Assembly (NCBI GenBank): GCA_944384925.1
Contig: CALWVF010000038.1
Span: 1 to 56,556 of the forward strand
Reading direction: 5' to 3'
From: an uncultured Clostridia bacterium
Lineage (GTDB): Bacteria; Bacillota; Clostridia; Oscillospirales; Acutalibacteraceae
DNA length: 56,556 nucleotides
Below are positions 36,110-45,481 of the stretch, in pieces. The position numbers and the translations under genes are program-made. Numbering within the stretch: position 1 is the stretch's first letter; the number at the start of each line of letters is the position of its first letter. The notes under the pieces were generated by a model. That model was not told the DNA's origin and ran no database searches. It was given only the letters and a program-made list of their open reading frames with translations.

Positions 36110-38695
36110 TTGAAATTATTAGTAATCGATGGAAATAGTATTTTAAATCGTGCATTTTATGGAATAAAATTATTATCAAATAAAAACGGACAACATACAA
36201 ATGCAATTTATGGTTTTTTAACCACACTTCAGAAAGCTAAAGAAGAGTCCTCTCCAGATGCTATTGCAATTGCCTTCGATCGAAAAAGCCCTACCTTCCG
36301 TCATAAGGCATTTAGCTCATATAAGGCAAATAGAAAAGCTATGCCTAAAGAGCTTGCCTCTCAGCTACCTATTTTAAAAGAACTTCTTGTATATTTAGGA
36401 TATACCTTAGTTGAATGTGATGGCTTTGAAGCCGATGATATTTTAGGAACCTTAGCTCAATCTTGCAAAAAAGCAGGAAATGAATGTGTTATCGCTACAG
36501 GAGATAGAGACAGTCTTCAGCTTGTCGATAAAGATGTGTCTGTAAGAATAGCGTCCACTAAAATGGGTAAACCACTCATCACTATATATAATGAAGATAA
36601 AATATTGGAAGACTATGGAATGACCCCAAAACAGCTAATAGATTTAAAAGCAATCCAAGGAGATACTTCCGATAATATTCCAGGAGTAAAAGGTATAGGA
36701 GCAAAAGGTGCTACAGAATTAATCCAAAAATTTAATAATATAGATTATATCTACAATAACTTAGAAGAATTGCCTATTAAAGGTATCCAAAAGAAAAAGT
36801 TAATCGAGAGTAAGGAAAGTGCGTATATAAGTAAAATGCTGGGAACGATTAGAACAGATGCACCTATAGACACAAATATAAACACCTACGTTCCAAAACA
36901 AATTGACTATAAAAACACAATTTCCTTAATGAAAGAGCTTGAATTTTTTTCTCTAATCGAGAAGCTCGGTCTAAAAAATGTTGATATAGACACTCCTCAA
37001 CCTACTATTAATAAATTTATAAAATACCATGAAGATATTGATCTCAATGATTTGAAAATTAAAATTAAAAATAACTTAAAATTGCAGTTTCTGGCAGAAA
37101 TTAATAACTCTGAAGTTATGTGCATTACTATAAATATAGATAATGAGATATTTCTAATACATCAGCAAGATGGTTTTTATGAATTTCTTAAAGAGCTATT
37201 TGAAGATGAAAATATCGCTAAGCAAACACACAATTTCAAGCCTCTATTTTCGGTCTTGGAATACATGAAAATAAATTTAAAAAATGCTGACTTCGACACA
37301 ATGCTTGCCGCTTATCTTTTAAGTGCATCTTCTTCCAGCTATGAGATCGAACGATTATGTGAAATTTATAACATAGAATCAGATTACTCTAATTCTTCTA
37401 ATGAAATATTAAAAAATATTGTTGTATTTCCAAAATTAGTTGAAGTATTGCAAGAAAATATTAATCAAAACTCACAGGAATCTTTACTAAAAGATATTGA
37501 GATACCATTATCAAAAGTATTAGCAAAAATGGAAAACGAAGGATTTTCTATAAATTATGAGGGAATAAAACAGTATGGTACAGTTCTAGAAAAAAACATA
37601 AAGGAACTTGAGCAAAATATCTTTGCTAATGTTGGATATGAATTTAATATTAACTCACCAAAACAACTCAGTGCTGCGCTTTTCGATAAGCTGGGACTCA
37701 CTAAAGGCAAAAAAACTAAAAGTGGTTACTCCACAAATGCAGAAGTTCTAGAAAACTTAAGATATGAGCATCCTGTCGTTGACCAAATATTAGAGTTCAG
37801 AACCCTTTCTAAGCTTAAATCAACGTATTGCGATGGCCTTGCAAAAGTTATCGGAAAAGATGGTAAAATACATTCTAACTTTAATCAAGTAGAAACAAGG
37901 ACAGGACGCATTAGTTCGACAGAACCAAATCTGCAAAATATCCCTGTTCGCACAGAGGTTGGAAAGGAATTACGTAAATTCTTTCATGCAAAAGATGGTT
38001 TTGTTTTAGTCGATGCCGATTACTCTCAGGTTGAATTGCGCGTATTGGCACATGTTGCTCAAGATCCCAATATGATTGAAGCATTTAACAATAATGAGGA
38101 CATTCACACAAAAACTGCATGCACAGTTTTCCACTTGCCAGAGGAGCTGATTACCCCCTTAATGAGAAGCAGAGCAAAAGCAGTTAATTTTGGTATAGTC
38201 TATGGAATAAGTGCATTTTCTCTCTCGAAAGACATTGGGGTTACAGTAGCAGAGGCTAAAAATTATATAAATTCGTTTTTAACTCATTATAATAAGGTTC
38301 AAGAATATATGAAAAATATAACTGAACAAGCTAAAAAAGATGGATATGTTGCAACTATGTTTGGGAGAAGACGATATCTACCGGAATTAGAGTCATCTAA
38401 TTTCAATTTAAGAGCTTTCGGGGAACGTGTAGCTAAAAATATGCCTATACAAGGTGCTGCAGCAGATATAATAAAAATTGCAATGGTTAAAGTTCAAAAT
38501 AGACTTGAAAAAGAAAACCTAAATGCAAAATTAATTTTGCAAGTACACGATGAACTGATTATTGAATCATCTATTGACGATTCCGAAAAAGCTAAAGTAA
38601 TTTTAAAAGAGGAAATGGAAAATTGTGTTCATCTTCTTGTTCCTCTTCCTGTGGATGTATCTATTGGTAAAACTTGGTTCGATACTAAAAAATAG
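36110..38695 (+). CDS. polA: DNA polymerase I
   Basis: An 861-residue repair and primer-removal polymerase. The N-terminal 5'-3' exonuclease (about residues 1-290) has the acidic sites in VIDGNS, ECDGFEADD and ATGDRDSLQLV. The middle 3'-5' exonuclease domain is degenerate: the DxE motif region reads LAEINN, so proofreading is probably lost, as in several Firmicutes. Polymerase motifs are DADYSQVELR, RSKAKAVNFG-like RAKAVNFGIVYG and LQVHDELIIE. TTG 36110 follows GGAGGAG by 5 bases. It opens a run polA-ywlE-rimI-tsaD with short gaps. Confidence 0.97.
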   Translation: MKLLVIDGNSILNRAFYGIKLLSNKNGQHTNAIYGFLTTLQKAKEESSPDAIAIAFDRKSPTFRHKAFSSYKANRKAMPKELASQLPILKELLVYLGYTLVECDGFEADDILGTLAQSCKKAGNECVIATGDRDSLQLVDKDVSVRIASTKMGKPLITIYNEDKILEDYGMTPKQLIDLKAIQGDTSDNIPGVKGIGAKGATELIQKFNNIDYIYNNLEELPIKGIQKKKLIESKESAYISKMLGTIRTDAPIDTNINTYVPKQIDYKNTISLMKELEFFSLIEKLGLKNVDIDTPQPTINKFIKYHEDIDLNDLKIKIKNNLKLQFLAEINNSEVMCITINIDNEIFLIHQQDGFYEFLKELFEDENIAKQTHNFKPLFSVLEYMKINLKNADFDTMLAAYLLSASSSSYEIERLCEIYNIESDYSNSSNEILKNIVVFPKLVEVLQENINQNSQESLLKDIEIPLSKVLAKMENEGFSINYEGIKQYGTVLEKNIKELEQNIFANVGYEFNINSPKQLSAALFDKLGLTKGKKTKSGYSTNAEVLENLRYEHPVVDQILEFRTLSKLKSTYCDGLAKVIGKDGKIHSNFNQVETRTGRISSTEPNLQNIPVRTEVGKELRKFFHAKDGFVLVDADYSQVELRVLAHVAQDPNMIEAFNNNEDIHTKTACTVFHLPEELITPLMRSRAKAVNFGIVYGISAFSLSKDIGVTVAEAKNYINSFLTHYNKVQEYMKNITEQAKKDGYVATMFGRRRYLPELESSNFNLRAFGERVAKNMPIQGAAADIIKIAMVKVQNRLEKENLNAKLILQVHDELIIESSIDDSEKAKVILKEEMENCVHLLVPLPVDVSIGKTWFDTKK

Positions 38696-38728
38696 ATTAT
38701 CTATTTTATATTAAAAGGGATGTGTTAT

Positions 38729-39148
38729 ATGAAAATTTTATTTATTTGTACCGGAAATACATGTAGAAGTCCTATGGCAGAAGGCATATTCAAATCTATA
38801 GTTAATAATAAAGATTTCACTTGCCAGAGTGCTGGATTATATTGTGCTGATGGCTCTCCTGCTACACCGGAGGCTATTGAAGCTTGTAAAGAAATAGGTA
38901 TCGACATTAGTGAGCATAAATCTAAAAACTTAAGTAATATAGAAGATATTTCATCTTTCGATTATTTTATTGTAATGACAAACCAACACGCTAATGCATT
39001 AAAAGCATTTGGTATAGAACAAGACAAAATAAAAGTTTTAGGAAATGGTGTTCCTGATCCATATTGTATGGGCATAGAAACTTACCGGAAAACACGAGAT
39101 TATATAAAAAGTTCACTTAAAGAACTTTTTGCTGATTTCACATCATAA
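38729..39148 (+). CDS. Low-molecular-weight protein phosphatase, YwlE (arginine phosphatase) type
   Basis: A 139-residue phosphatase with the P-loop ICTGNTCRSPMAE near the N-terminus and the general-acid Asp in VPDPYCMG. The Thr in CTGNTCR is the residue associated with YwlE-type arginine phosphatases rather than tyrosine phosphatases. These reverse protein-arginine phosphorylation by McsB. No mcsB is in the window. ATG 38729 has AAGGG 9 bases upstream. Confidence 0.9.
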   Translation: MKILFICTGNTCRSPMAEGIFKSIVNNKDFTCQSAGLYCADGSPATPEAIEACKEIGIDISEHKSKNLSNIEDISSFDYFIVMTNQHANALKAFGIEQDKIKVLGNGVPDPYCMGIETYRKTRDYIKSSLKELFADFTS

Positions 39149-39163
39149 GAATTAACAGTCATT

Positions 39164-39607
39164 ATGGAAATAAATATTTTAAACATGAGACAAGAACATA
39201 TCGAACAAATATGTGAAATAGAAAAAGAATGTTTTGTGCATCCGTGGTCATATAAAAGCCTATTTGATGAATTGTCGAACCCAAATGCCTATTTTTTATG
39301 TGCCATGAAAAATAACTATGTTGTGGGCTATATTGGAATGTATTGTATCCTCTCAGAAGGTTATATAACTAATATTGCTGTTTCTAAAAAATTTCAGCAT
39401 CAAGGAATCGGAAAAAAATTACTTGAATCAATATGCGATTATTCTAAGAAAAACCACTTCGATTTTATCACCCTAGAAGTACGCGAATCTAATAAAGTTG
39501 CTATTAGTCTTTATGAATATTTTAATTTTAAATTGGTCGGACGCCGAAAAAATTTTTATTCTGAACCTTGTGAAGATGCTTTACTTTTAAAACTTGATTT
39601 TATTTAA
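39164..39607 (+). CDS. rimI: Ribosomal protein S18 alanine N-acetyltransferase
   Basis: A 147-residue GNAT enzyme. The acetyl-CoA site is QHQGIGKKLL, preceded by YITNIAVSKKF, with the C-terminal LEVRESNKVAISLYEYFNF typical of RimI. It lies 15 bases after the phosphatase gene and directly before tsaD, the common bacterial pairing. The actual acetylated protein is inferred from family. Confidence 0.92.
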   Translation: MEINILNMRQEHIEQICEIEKECFVHPWSYKSLFDELSNPNAYFLCAMKNNYVVGYIGMYCILSEGYITNIAVSKKFQHQGIGKKLLESICDYSKKNHFDFITLEVRESNKVAISLYEYFNFKLVGRRKNFYSEPCEDALLLKLDFI

Positions 39608-39670
39608 TTTTAAAGAAAGGAATAAGAGGGCTGAATTATCTTTTATTAAAAGGTTCTCTAATAATAACAT

Positions 39671-40675
39671 ATGAAAATATTATCAATCGAAACCTCTTGC
39701 GATGAAACTGCTGCATCGGTTGTTGAAAATGGACGTTTTGTTATTTCATCAGTTGTAGCCTCTCAAATCGAGGAGCATAAACTATATGGAGGAGTAGTTC
39801 CCGAAATTGCCTCTAGACGTCACATTGAATCTATAGCAGTTATTACCCAAAATGCTTTGGATAACGCCGATTTATCTTTTAATGAAATAGATGCTATAGC
39901 TGTTACTCACACTCCTGGTTTAATTGGCTCGTTGCTTGTTGGGGTAAACTTTGCAAAAGCTCTTTCTCTTGCTTTGGACCTCCCACTGATACCTGTGCAT
40001 CATCTGCGTTCACATATTGCATCAAACTACATTTCTCACCCAGATTTGGAACCTCCATTTATATGTTTGGTAGTTTCCGGTGGTCACAGCCATATAATTG
40101 AAGTTAAAGATTATACAACTTTCAACACCATAGGTAAAACCAGAGATGACGCTGCAGGAGAAGCCTTCGACAAGGCTGCAAGAGCAATGGGTATACCATA
40201 TCCAGGTGGTGTTTATCTCGACAAAGTTGCTGAATCCGGAAATGAAAATTCATTTAAGCTGCCAAGGCCAACAGTTACTAATTCTAAATATGATTTTAGC
40301 TTTTCAGGGCTAAAAACGGCAGTAATTAATCAAATACATAATGCAAAACAAAAAAATAATACACTGCCTGTAGATGATTTAGCTGCCTCATTTAGGAAGT
40401 CTGTTGTAGATTGTCTTACAACAAATTTTATTAGAGCTGCAAAAGATTTTGGTTACAGTAAATTAGTTGTAGCTGGAGGAGTTTCTGCAAATTCTTTGTT
40501 AAGACGACAACTATTAGAGGAATGTTTAAATTATAATTGGAAATTATATTTACCGAATCTATGTTTTTGTGGTGACAATGCTGCCATGGTAGGCTCGCAA
40601 GCATATTATGAATACTTAACTGGAAATATAGCTAACTTAAACTTAAATGCATGTGCGTCTACTCCTATTGATTAG
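39671..40675 (+). CDS. tsaD: tRNA N6-threonylcarbamoyladenosine synthase subunit TsaD
   Basis: A 334-residue ASKHA-fold enzyme that installs t6A37 on ANN-decoding tRNAs together with TsaB and TsaE. It starts ILSIETSCDETAAS. Metal ligands are in the HHLRSH motif, with SGGHSHI, GEAFDKAARAMG and the C-terminal CGDNAAMVG. The ribosome site is weak (AAGG about 14 bases upstream). tsaB and tsaE are not in the window. Confidence 0.97.
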   Translation: MKILSIETSCDETAASVVENGRFVISSVVASQIEEHKLYGGVVPEIASRRHIESIAVITQNALDNADLSFNEIDAIAVTHTPGLIGSLLVGVNFAKALSLALDLPLIPVHHLRSHIASNYISHPDLEPPFICLVVSGGHSHIIEVKDYTTFNTIGKTRDDAAGEAFDKAARAMGIPYPGGVYLDKVAESGNENSFKLPRPTVTNSKYDFSFSGLKTAVINQIHNAKQKNNTLPVDDLAASFRKSVVDCLTTNFIRAAKDFGYSKLVVAGGVSANSLLRRQLLEECLNYNWKLYLPNLCFCGDNAAMVGSQAYYEYLTGNIANLNLNACASTPID

Positions 40676-40826
40676 TTGATTTTTTGTTAACACCTTATAC
40701 TTGATTTTAAAACTATTAATATAAGTTTTCTAAGACTTGGCCTACTTTTATGAGTGCCAGCACAATTTTTAGGTAATAATACATTTCTATTATATTTTAA
40801 GCTTATATATGAAAGGGTAGATTAAT

Positions 40827-42587
40827 ATGACAAATAATACCTCTGTTCTTAATTGGATTACCGAAATGAAAAATCTTGTTGTCCCTGACTCTGTTGTGTG
40901 GATCGACGGATCTGAAATGCAACTAGAAAAACTCCGGAAGCAAGCTTGTGAAACAGGCGAATTAATAAAGTTAAACCAAGAACTTTTGCCAGGATGTTAT
41001 TTGCACAGAACTAATGTAAATGATGTTGCACGTGTCGAAGACAGAACCTTTATTTGCACTAAAAACAAAGATGATGTTGGCCCCACAAATAATTGGTGGC
41101 ATTCTGATGAAGCATATAAAAAATTATATGATATCGCACGAAATAGTTATAAAGGTCGCACTATGTATATTATTCCCTATTGTATGGGTCAGGTGGGATC
41201 TAAATTCTCTAAAATAGGTATTGAACTCACCGATTCTATATATGTTGTATTAAACATGGCTATAATGACAAGGGTTGGACAAAATGTACTAGATGCTCTT
41301 GGTAATAGCAATGATTGGGTTAGAGGGTTACATTGCTCTTGCGATATCGATGATTCAAAAAGATATATATGCCATTTCCCAGAAGACTATACTATTATTT
41401 CTGTAAACTCTGGGTATGGTGGCAATGTATTGTTAGGTAAAAAATGCTTTGCTTTAAGAATTGCATCTTATTTAGGAAAGCAAGAAGGCTGGCTAGCTGA
41501 ACATATGCTTATTCTAGGCGTCGAAAATCCAAATGGAGAAACTAAATATATTGCTGCTGCCTTTCCTTCTGCTTGCGGAAAAACTAACTTAGCAATGTTA
41601 ATTCCCCCAGAGGGTTATAAAAAGAAAGGGTATAAGGTTTGGTGTGTTGGTGATGATATCGCTTGGATGAGAATAGGAGCTGATGGATCTCTTTGGGCTA
41701 TTAATCCTGAAAATGGTTTTTTTGGTGTTGCTCCCGGAACAAATCGTAATTCTAACCCCAATGCCCTGGAAACAATCAAAAAAAATACAATCTTTACTAA
41801 TGTTGTTCAAAATCTCGATAATAATACTGTATGGTGGCAAGGTCTTGACCAAACACCACCAGAAAACGCAATCGACTGGAAAGGCGAGCCTTGGAATGGT
41901 AAGACATCTAACGAGCCTGGCTCTCACCCAAATAGCAGATTCACTGCTCCAGTAGTTAATTGCCCTTGTATAAGTAAAGAATTTGCAAATCCTGAGGGAG
42001 TTCCAATATCTGCTATTGTATTCGGAGGCAGACGCGCTCATACAACACCTCTTGTTTATCAATCAAGAAATTGGGATAACGGTGTATTCGTTGGAGCTAC
42101 CATGGCTTCTGAAACTACTGCTGCAGCTTCTGGTAAGGTTGGTGTCGTTCGTCGAGATCCAATGGCTATGTTGCCGTTTTGTGGATATAACATGGCAGAA
42201 TATTTTAATCATTGGTTTAAGATTGGTGAGAAGCTTGGGGATAAAGCTCCTAAAATTTTCAATGTCAATTGGTTTCGGTTAGATGAAAATAACAAATTTA
42301 TTTGGCCTGGTTTTAGAGACAATTTGCGTGTTATTGAATGGATTTTAAAGCGTTGTGATAATGAAGTAGACGCTAAAGAAACTCCTATCGGTTTTCTACC
42401 TTATGCCAAAGATATAAATACAGATGGTCTTAACATCAATTTAGAAACATTAGAAAGTATTTTAAATGTTGATAACGATATGTGGAAAGATGAAGTTGCC
42501 GATATAGAGGATTTCTTTAAAAAGTTTGGTGATGATTTACCAGAAAAATTAAAGATCCAATTGGACATTTTAAAATCTATGCACTAG
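40827..42587 (+). CDS. pckG: Phosphoenolpyruvate carboxykinase (GTP)
   Basis: A 586-residue GTP-type PEPCK interconverting oxaloacetate and PEP. The P-loop with the reactive Cys is FPSACGKTNLAM, followed by GDDIAWM (metal and nucleotide region), and RRDPMAMLPFCGYNM and RFTAPVVNCPC are present. Length matches the GTP class, not the ATP class. AAAGGG lies 11 bases before the ATG. It is a single-gene unit with a terminator at 42767. With the PPDK gene at 53209 it defines the PEP-pyruvate-oxaloacetate node. Confidence 0.97.
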   Translation: MTNNTSVLNWITEMKNLVVPDSVVWIDGSEMQLEKLRKQACETGELIKLNQELLPGCYLHRTNVNDVARVEDRTFICTKNKDDVGPTNNWWHSDEAYKKLYDIARNSYKGRTMYIIPYCMGQVGSKFSKIGIELTDSIYVVLNMAIMTRVGQNVLDALGNSNDWVRGLHCSCDIDDSKRYICHFPEDYTIISVNSGYGGNVLLGKKCFALRIASYLGKQEGWLAEHMLILGVENPNGETKYIAAAFPSACGKTNLAMLIPPEGYKKKGYKVWCVGDDIAWMRIGADGSLWAINPENGFFGVAPGTNRNSNPNALETIKKNTIFTNVVQNLDNNTVWWQGLDQTPPENAIDWKGEPWNGKTSNEPGSHPNSRFTAPVVNCPCISKEFANPEGVPISAIVFGGRRAHTTPLVYQSRNWDNGVFVGATMASETTAAASGKVGVVRRDPMAMLPFCGYNMAEYFNHWFKIGEKLGDKAPKIFNVNWFRLDENNKFIWPGFRDNLRVIEWILKRCDNEVDAKETPIGFLPYAKDINTDGLNINLETLESILNVDNDMWKDEVADIEDFFKKFGDDLPEKLKIQLDILKSMH

Positions 42588-42766
42588 TAAAGCTTTTTGG
42601 AATCACCTTATTCAAATAAAATATCGAGGAATAAAGGTTTCTTTTAATATTCATTGGGATGGTATATAGTAATGAGTTGGGAAAAATTAATCCCTTATTT
42701 AAGATAATTGGAGAAAGGACCTCAAACTATGATACTAAACTAATATTATAAAATCTAATGCTTATG

Positions 42767-42804
42767 AAAAATAGTTCTGTCAAATTTATGATAGAACTAT
42801 TTTT
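42767..42804 (+). terminator. Terminator of pckG
   Basis: AAAAATAGTTCT pairs perfectly with AGAACTATTTTT over a 14-base loop that can pair further. TTTTATT overlaps its end. It lies 180 bases after the pckG stop. Confidence 0.75.
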
Positions 42805-42885
42805 ATTAGTATTTTACAATTAAATATAGTTTATTTTTAGTTTATTGTAGTAAGAACCAAACTTTGATTTTTGGTTAGTTTAATA

Positions 42886-42914
42886 TTGAAATAGTTTAAA
42901 AAAAATATTATAAT
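42886..42914 (+). promoter_or_regulatory. Promoter of the secreted repeat-protein gene
   Basis: TTGAAA, a 17-base spacer and a perfect TATAAT. The predicted transcript begins near 42921, immediately before AAAAGGAGG. Confidence 0.7.
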
Positions 42915-42936
42915 TTACTATAAAAGGAGGATAGTA

Positions 42937-42978
42937 TTGTATAAATTTAAGATATTCAATAATATAATGTTGTTTTGA
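42937..42978 (+). CDS. Possible 13-codon leader peptide
   Basis: TTG 42937 lies 6 bases after a near-perfect AAAAGGAGG (42922-42930) and opens 13 codons (Tyr, Lys, Phe and Ile rich) to a TGA. It could be a regulatory leader peptide, or the ribosome site may act on its own as an mRNA stabiliser. Too short to support on coding grounds. Confidence 0.3.
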   Translation: MYKFKIFNNIMLF

Positions 42979-43031
42979 TTGAATTAAATCGTAATTAAAA
43001 GAAATGAATATCTATAGCTATAAGCTATAAA

Positions 43032-43077
43032 AAGTAATCACAATTTGCTTTTTATTAATTAATAATTGAGATTACTT
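43032..43077 (+). promoter_or_regulatory. Hairpin in the 5' leader of the repeat-protein gene
   Basis: AAGTAATC-A-CAATT pairs with AATTG-A-GATTACTT around an 18-base AT-rich loop. It ends about 50 bases before the start codon. It is followed by AAAAATTTTGTT, only a weak terminator context, so attenuation is possible but unproven. Confidence 0.4.
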
Positions 43078-43128
43078 AAAAATTTTGTTATGTTAAGAAA
43101 ATAAATTTCGAAAAAAATGGAGGAAAAA

Positions 43129-45210
43129 ATGATACGTAATAGAAATACTTATAAAAGGCTTTGTACTATAATGATTGCTTTAGGGTTACTTTTCTCTGGA
43201 GGGCAATTTGCATATGCTCACAGCCTTACACTTATGCATTGGGAAAGTATTGTAGAAAGCAAGCCAACAATAGAAAATTTAAAAATGTTATTCGACTTTT
43301 ATAAACTAGATATAAATGAGCATTATCTAAGAGGAGAAGTTGAGGAAGCAAAAATATCAGAGGCTTGTGCACACAAGGTTAGACATAAAATGGACAAAAT
43401 CATAAATAATGCACTGGAAAAAGCAAATCAAGTAAAAAAGACAGCGCTCATGGAACAAACACCAGAGAGTTGGGAAAATACTGCTAGGTGCTGGGGTAAA
43501 GTATTGAAATTGTTTGAAAAAATCGAAAATGACAAATACGCAACATATGCTAGACTAATGATAGCAGACGCAAAGGCAAGACAAGCGCAAGTTATAGCCA
43601 TGAAATGTAAAACAGAAGAGAATTATGCAAAACTGGCACATTGTTGGAATAAAGCAGCTAAATTGGCAAAAGTAAATGGATATACCGAATACGCTATATC
43701 TGCTAGAAAGAGTGCAGCAATAGCACAATTGAAAAAAGTACAAATGATTGCAAATAATGATCAAACACTAGAGAATTATGAAACTTTGGCAAAGCATTGG
43801 GATAATGTAGCTCAATTAGTACAAACTTCTGAATACGCAGAAACTGCTAGGGCAAATGCCGCTTGGGCAAGAGCAAAACTAGCACAAATGATTGTAGAGA
43901 CTAATAAAACACAAAAGAATTATGAAAATGCAGCACAGTGTTGGGATAATGCAGCTCAATCAGTACAAAGTTCTAAATACGAAGGAACCGCTAGAGCAAA
44001 TGCCGCTTGGGCAAGAGCAAAACTAGCACAAATGATTGCAAAGGCTAATAAAACACTAGAGAATTATGAAAATGCAGCACAGTGTTGGGATAATGCAGCT
44101 CAATTAACACAAGCTATTGGAAATAATGAATATGAAATGATTGCTAGAGATAGAGCAGTACTAGCACGGTTGAAAAAAGCACAAATGATTGTAGAGACTA
44201 ATAAAACACCAGAAAATTATGAAATGCTAGCACAGCATTGGGATGAATTAGCTAAATTGAGAGAAACAGACGATGAATATGTCCGAGATGCAATATATTC
44301 TAGAATAGCGGCAGCTCAAGCAAGGGCGAAAAAAGCGGAAATGATTGCAAGTGCTAACAAAACACCAGAAAATTATGAAATTGTGGCACAGTGCTGGGAT
44401 GAATTAGCTAAATTGAGAGAGACAGACGATAAATATGCCCGAGATGCAATATATTCTAGAATAACGGCAGCTCAAGCAAGGGCGATAAAAGCGGACATGA
44501 TTGCAAAAGCTAATAAAACACCAGAAAATTATGAAATACTAGCACAGCATTGGGATAAATTAGCTAAATTGAGAGAAACAGACGATGAATATGCCCAAGA
44601 TGCAGCATATTCTAGAATAATGGCAGCTCAAGCAAGGGCGGAAAAAGCGGACATGATTGCAAGTGCTAATAAAACACCAGAAAATTATGAAATACTAGCA
44701 CAGCATTTGGATGAATTAGCTAAATTGAGAGAAACAGACGATGAATATGCCCAAGATGCAACATATTCTAGAATGATGGCAGCTCAAGCAAGGGCGATAA
44801 AAGCGGAAATGATTGCAAGTGATAATAAAACACCAGAAAATTATGAAATGCTAGCACAGCATTGGGATGAATTAGCTAAATCGAGAGAAGCATACGATGA
44901 ATATGCCCAAGATGCAACAAATCCTGAAATAATGGCAGCTCAAGCAAAGGCGAAAAAATATGCATCATATTCTAGAATAATGGCAGCTCAAGCAAGGGCG
45001 ATAAAAGCGGACATGATTGCAAAAGCTAATAAAACATCAGAAAATTATGAAATACTGGCACAGTGCTGGGATGAAGTAGTAAGTAAGTATAAAGAATTGA
45101 AAAGGTATTTGAGGGAGGATGACACAGCCAACAAAAAGGAAGCGAAAGCTTTAAAGGAGAAAGCTTTGAAGAATGCTGAAAACGCAAGGGATAAAGCAAA
45201 ACAGATATAG
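43129..45210 (+). CDS. Secreted helical tandem-repeat protein
   Basis: A 693-residue exported protein. A signal peptide spans residues 1-30 (basic start, IMIALGLLFSGG, cleavage near AYA). The rest is about eleven tandem repeats, each opening with a KTPENYE-like motif, then LAQHWDELAKL, and ending AAQARAKKAEMIA. Early units are 48-57 residues and diverged; five from 44203 are nearly identical. The pattern of Tyr, Trp, Ala and Leu suggests paired helices, as in TPR- or SEL1-like solenoids, but I do not recognise the family. It has a Lys-rich C-terminal tail, no LPXTG and no membrane segment. ATG 43129 is chosen because GGAGG lies 5 bases upstream, inside the first codons of the alternative ATG 43117. 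It stands alone between pckG and trpS. Confidence 0.8.
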   Translation: MIRNRNTYKRLCTIMIALGLLFSGGQFAYAHSLTLMHWESIVESKPTIENLKMLFDFYKLDINEHYLRGEVEEAKISEACAHKVRHKMDKIINNALEKANQVKKTALMEQTPESWENTARCWGKVLKLFEKIENDKYATYARLMIADAKARQAQVIAMKCKTEENYAKLAHCWNKAAKLAKVNGYTEYAISARKSAAIAQLKKVQMIANNDQTLENYETLAKHWDNVAQLVQTSEYAETARANAAWARAKLAQMIVETNKTQKNYENAAQCWDNAAQSVQSSKYEGTARANAAWARAKLAQMIAKANKTLENYENAAQCWDNAAQLTQAIGNNEYEMIARDRAVLARLKKAQMIVETNKTPENYEMLAQHWDELAKLRETDDEYVRDAIYSRIAAAQARAKKAEMIASANKTPENYEIVAQCWDELAKLRETDDKYARDAIYSRITAAQARAIKADMIAKANKTPENYEILAQHWDKLAKLRETDDEYAQDAAYSRIMAAQARAEKADMIASANKTPENYEILAQHLDELAKLRETDDEYAQDATYSRMMAAQARAIKAEMIASDNKTPENYEMLAQHWDELAKSREAYDEYAQDATNPEIMAAQAKAKKYASYSRIMAAQARAIKADMIAKANKTSENYEILAQCWDEVVSKYKELKRYLREDDTANKKEAKALKEKALKNAENARDKAKQI
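44203..45030 (+). repeat. Five near-identical tandem repeats inside the secreted protein gene
   Basis: Units start at 44203, 44359, 44515, 44671 (156 bases, 52 codons each) and 44827 (204 bases). The last carries an extra 16-codon partial duplication of the SRIMAAQARA segment. DNA identity is high, including silent sites, pointing to recent expansion by recombination or slippage. Copy number may vary between strains and short-read assemblies may collapse it. Confidence 0.9.
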
Positions 45211-45403
45211 CATTCAACCCCATGGTTTGGTATGTAATATCTAAGTTTAATGCTAGTAATGATATTTAACTATATAAAGCTTTATTTAAGTTAATTGCAG
45301 CAGGATTTATATGCCCTTATGACTTTGTAAATTTTTTGAGCCGACTGTTACAAAAAATTGGCCTCTACATTAAGCTCAAATAAAATTTAATATTAAAAAT
45401 ATT

Positions 45404-45443
45404 ATGCTCTATTTCTAGAATTTTAGAAATAGAGCATTTATTG
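45404..45443. terminator. Bidirectional terminator between the repeat-protein gene and trpS
   Basis: ATGCTCTATTTCTA pairs perfectly with TAGAAATAGAGCAT over a 6-base loop, with TTTATTG after it. It lies between convergent genes. Confidence 0.8.
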
Positions 45444-45481
45444 TATGCCTAATACAAAATAACAATTATCTTGCACGTATA

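Larger units (their letters stand above)
42588..43128. other. Intergenic region with terminator and complex leader of the repeat-protein gene
   Basis: About 540 bases. The first part holds the pckG terminator. The second part holds a promoter, a strong ribosome site at the predicted 5' end of the transcript, a 13-codon open frame and a hairpin, all before the gene at 43129. Confidence 0.65.

Noticed and set aside
36110..38695. polA as a pseudoenzyme because the proofreading motif is lost
   Set aside because: Loss of 3'-5' exonuclease residues is common in Firmicute Pol I, and all polymerase and 5'-nuclease motifs are intact.
43129..45210. CRISPR array or satellite, suggested by the 156-base periodicity
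   Set aside because: The repeats are contiguous, in frame and coding, without spacers.
45270..45383. Frame of 37 codons after the repeat-protein gene that reads like protein (hydrophobic helix then basic end)
   Set aside because: It has no start codon or ribosome site; possible remnant of a lost gene but not supportable.
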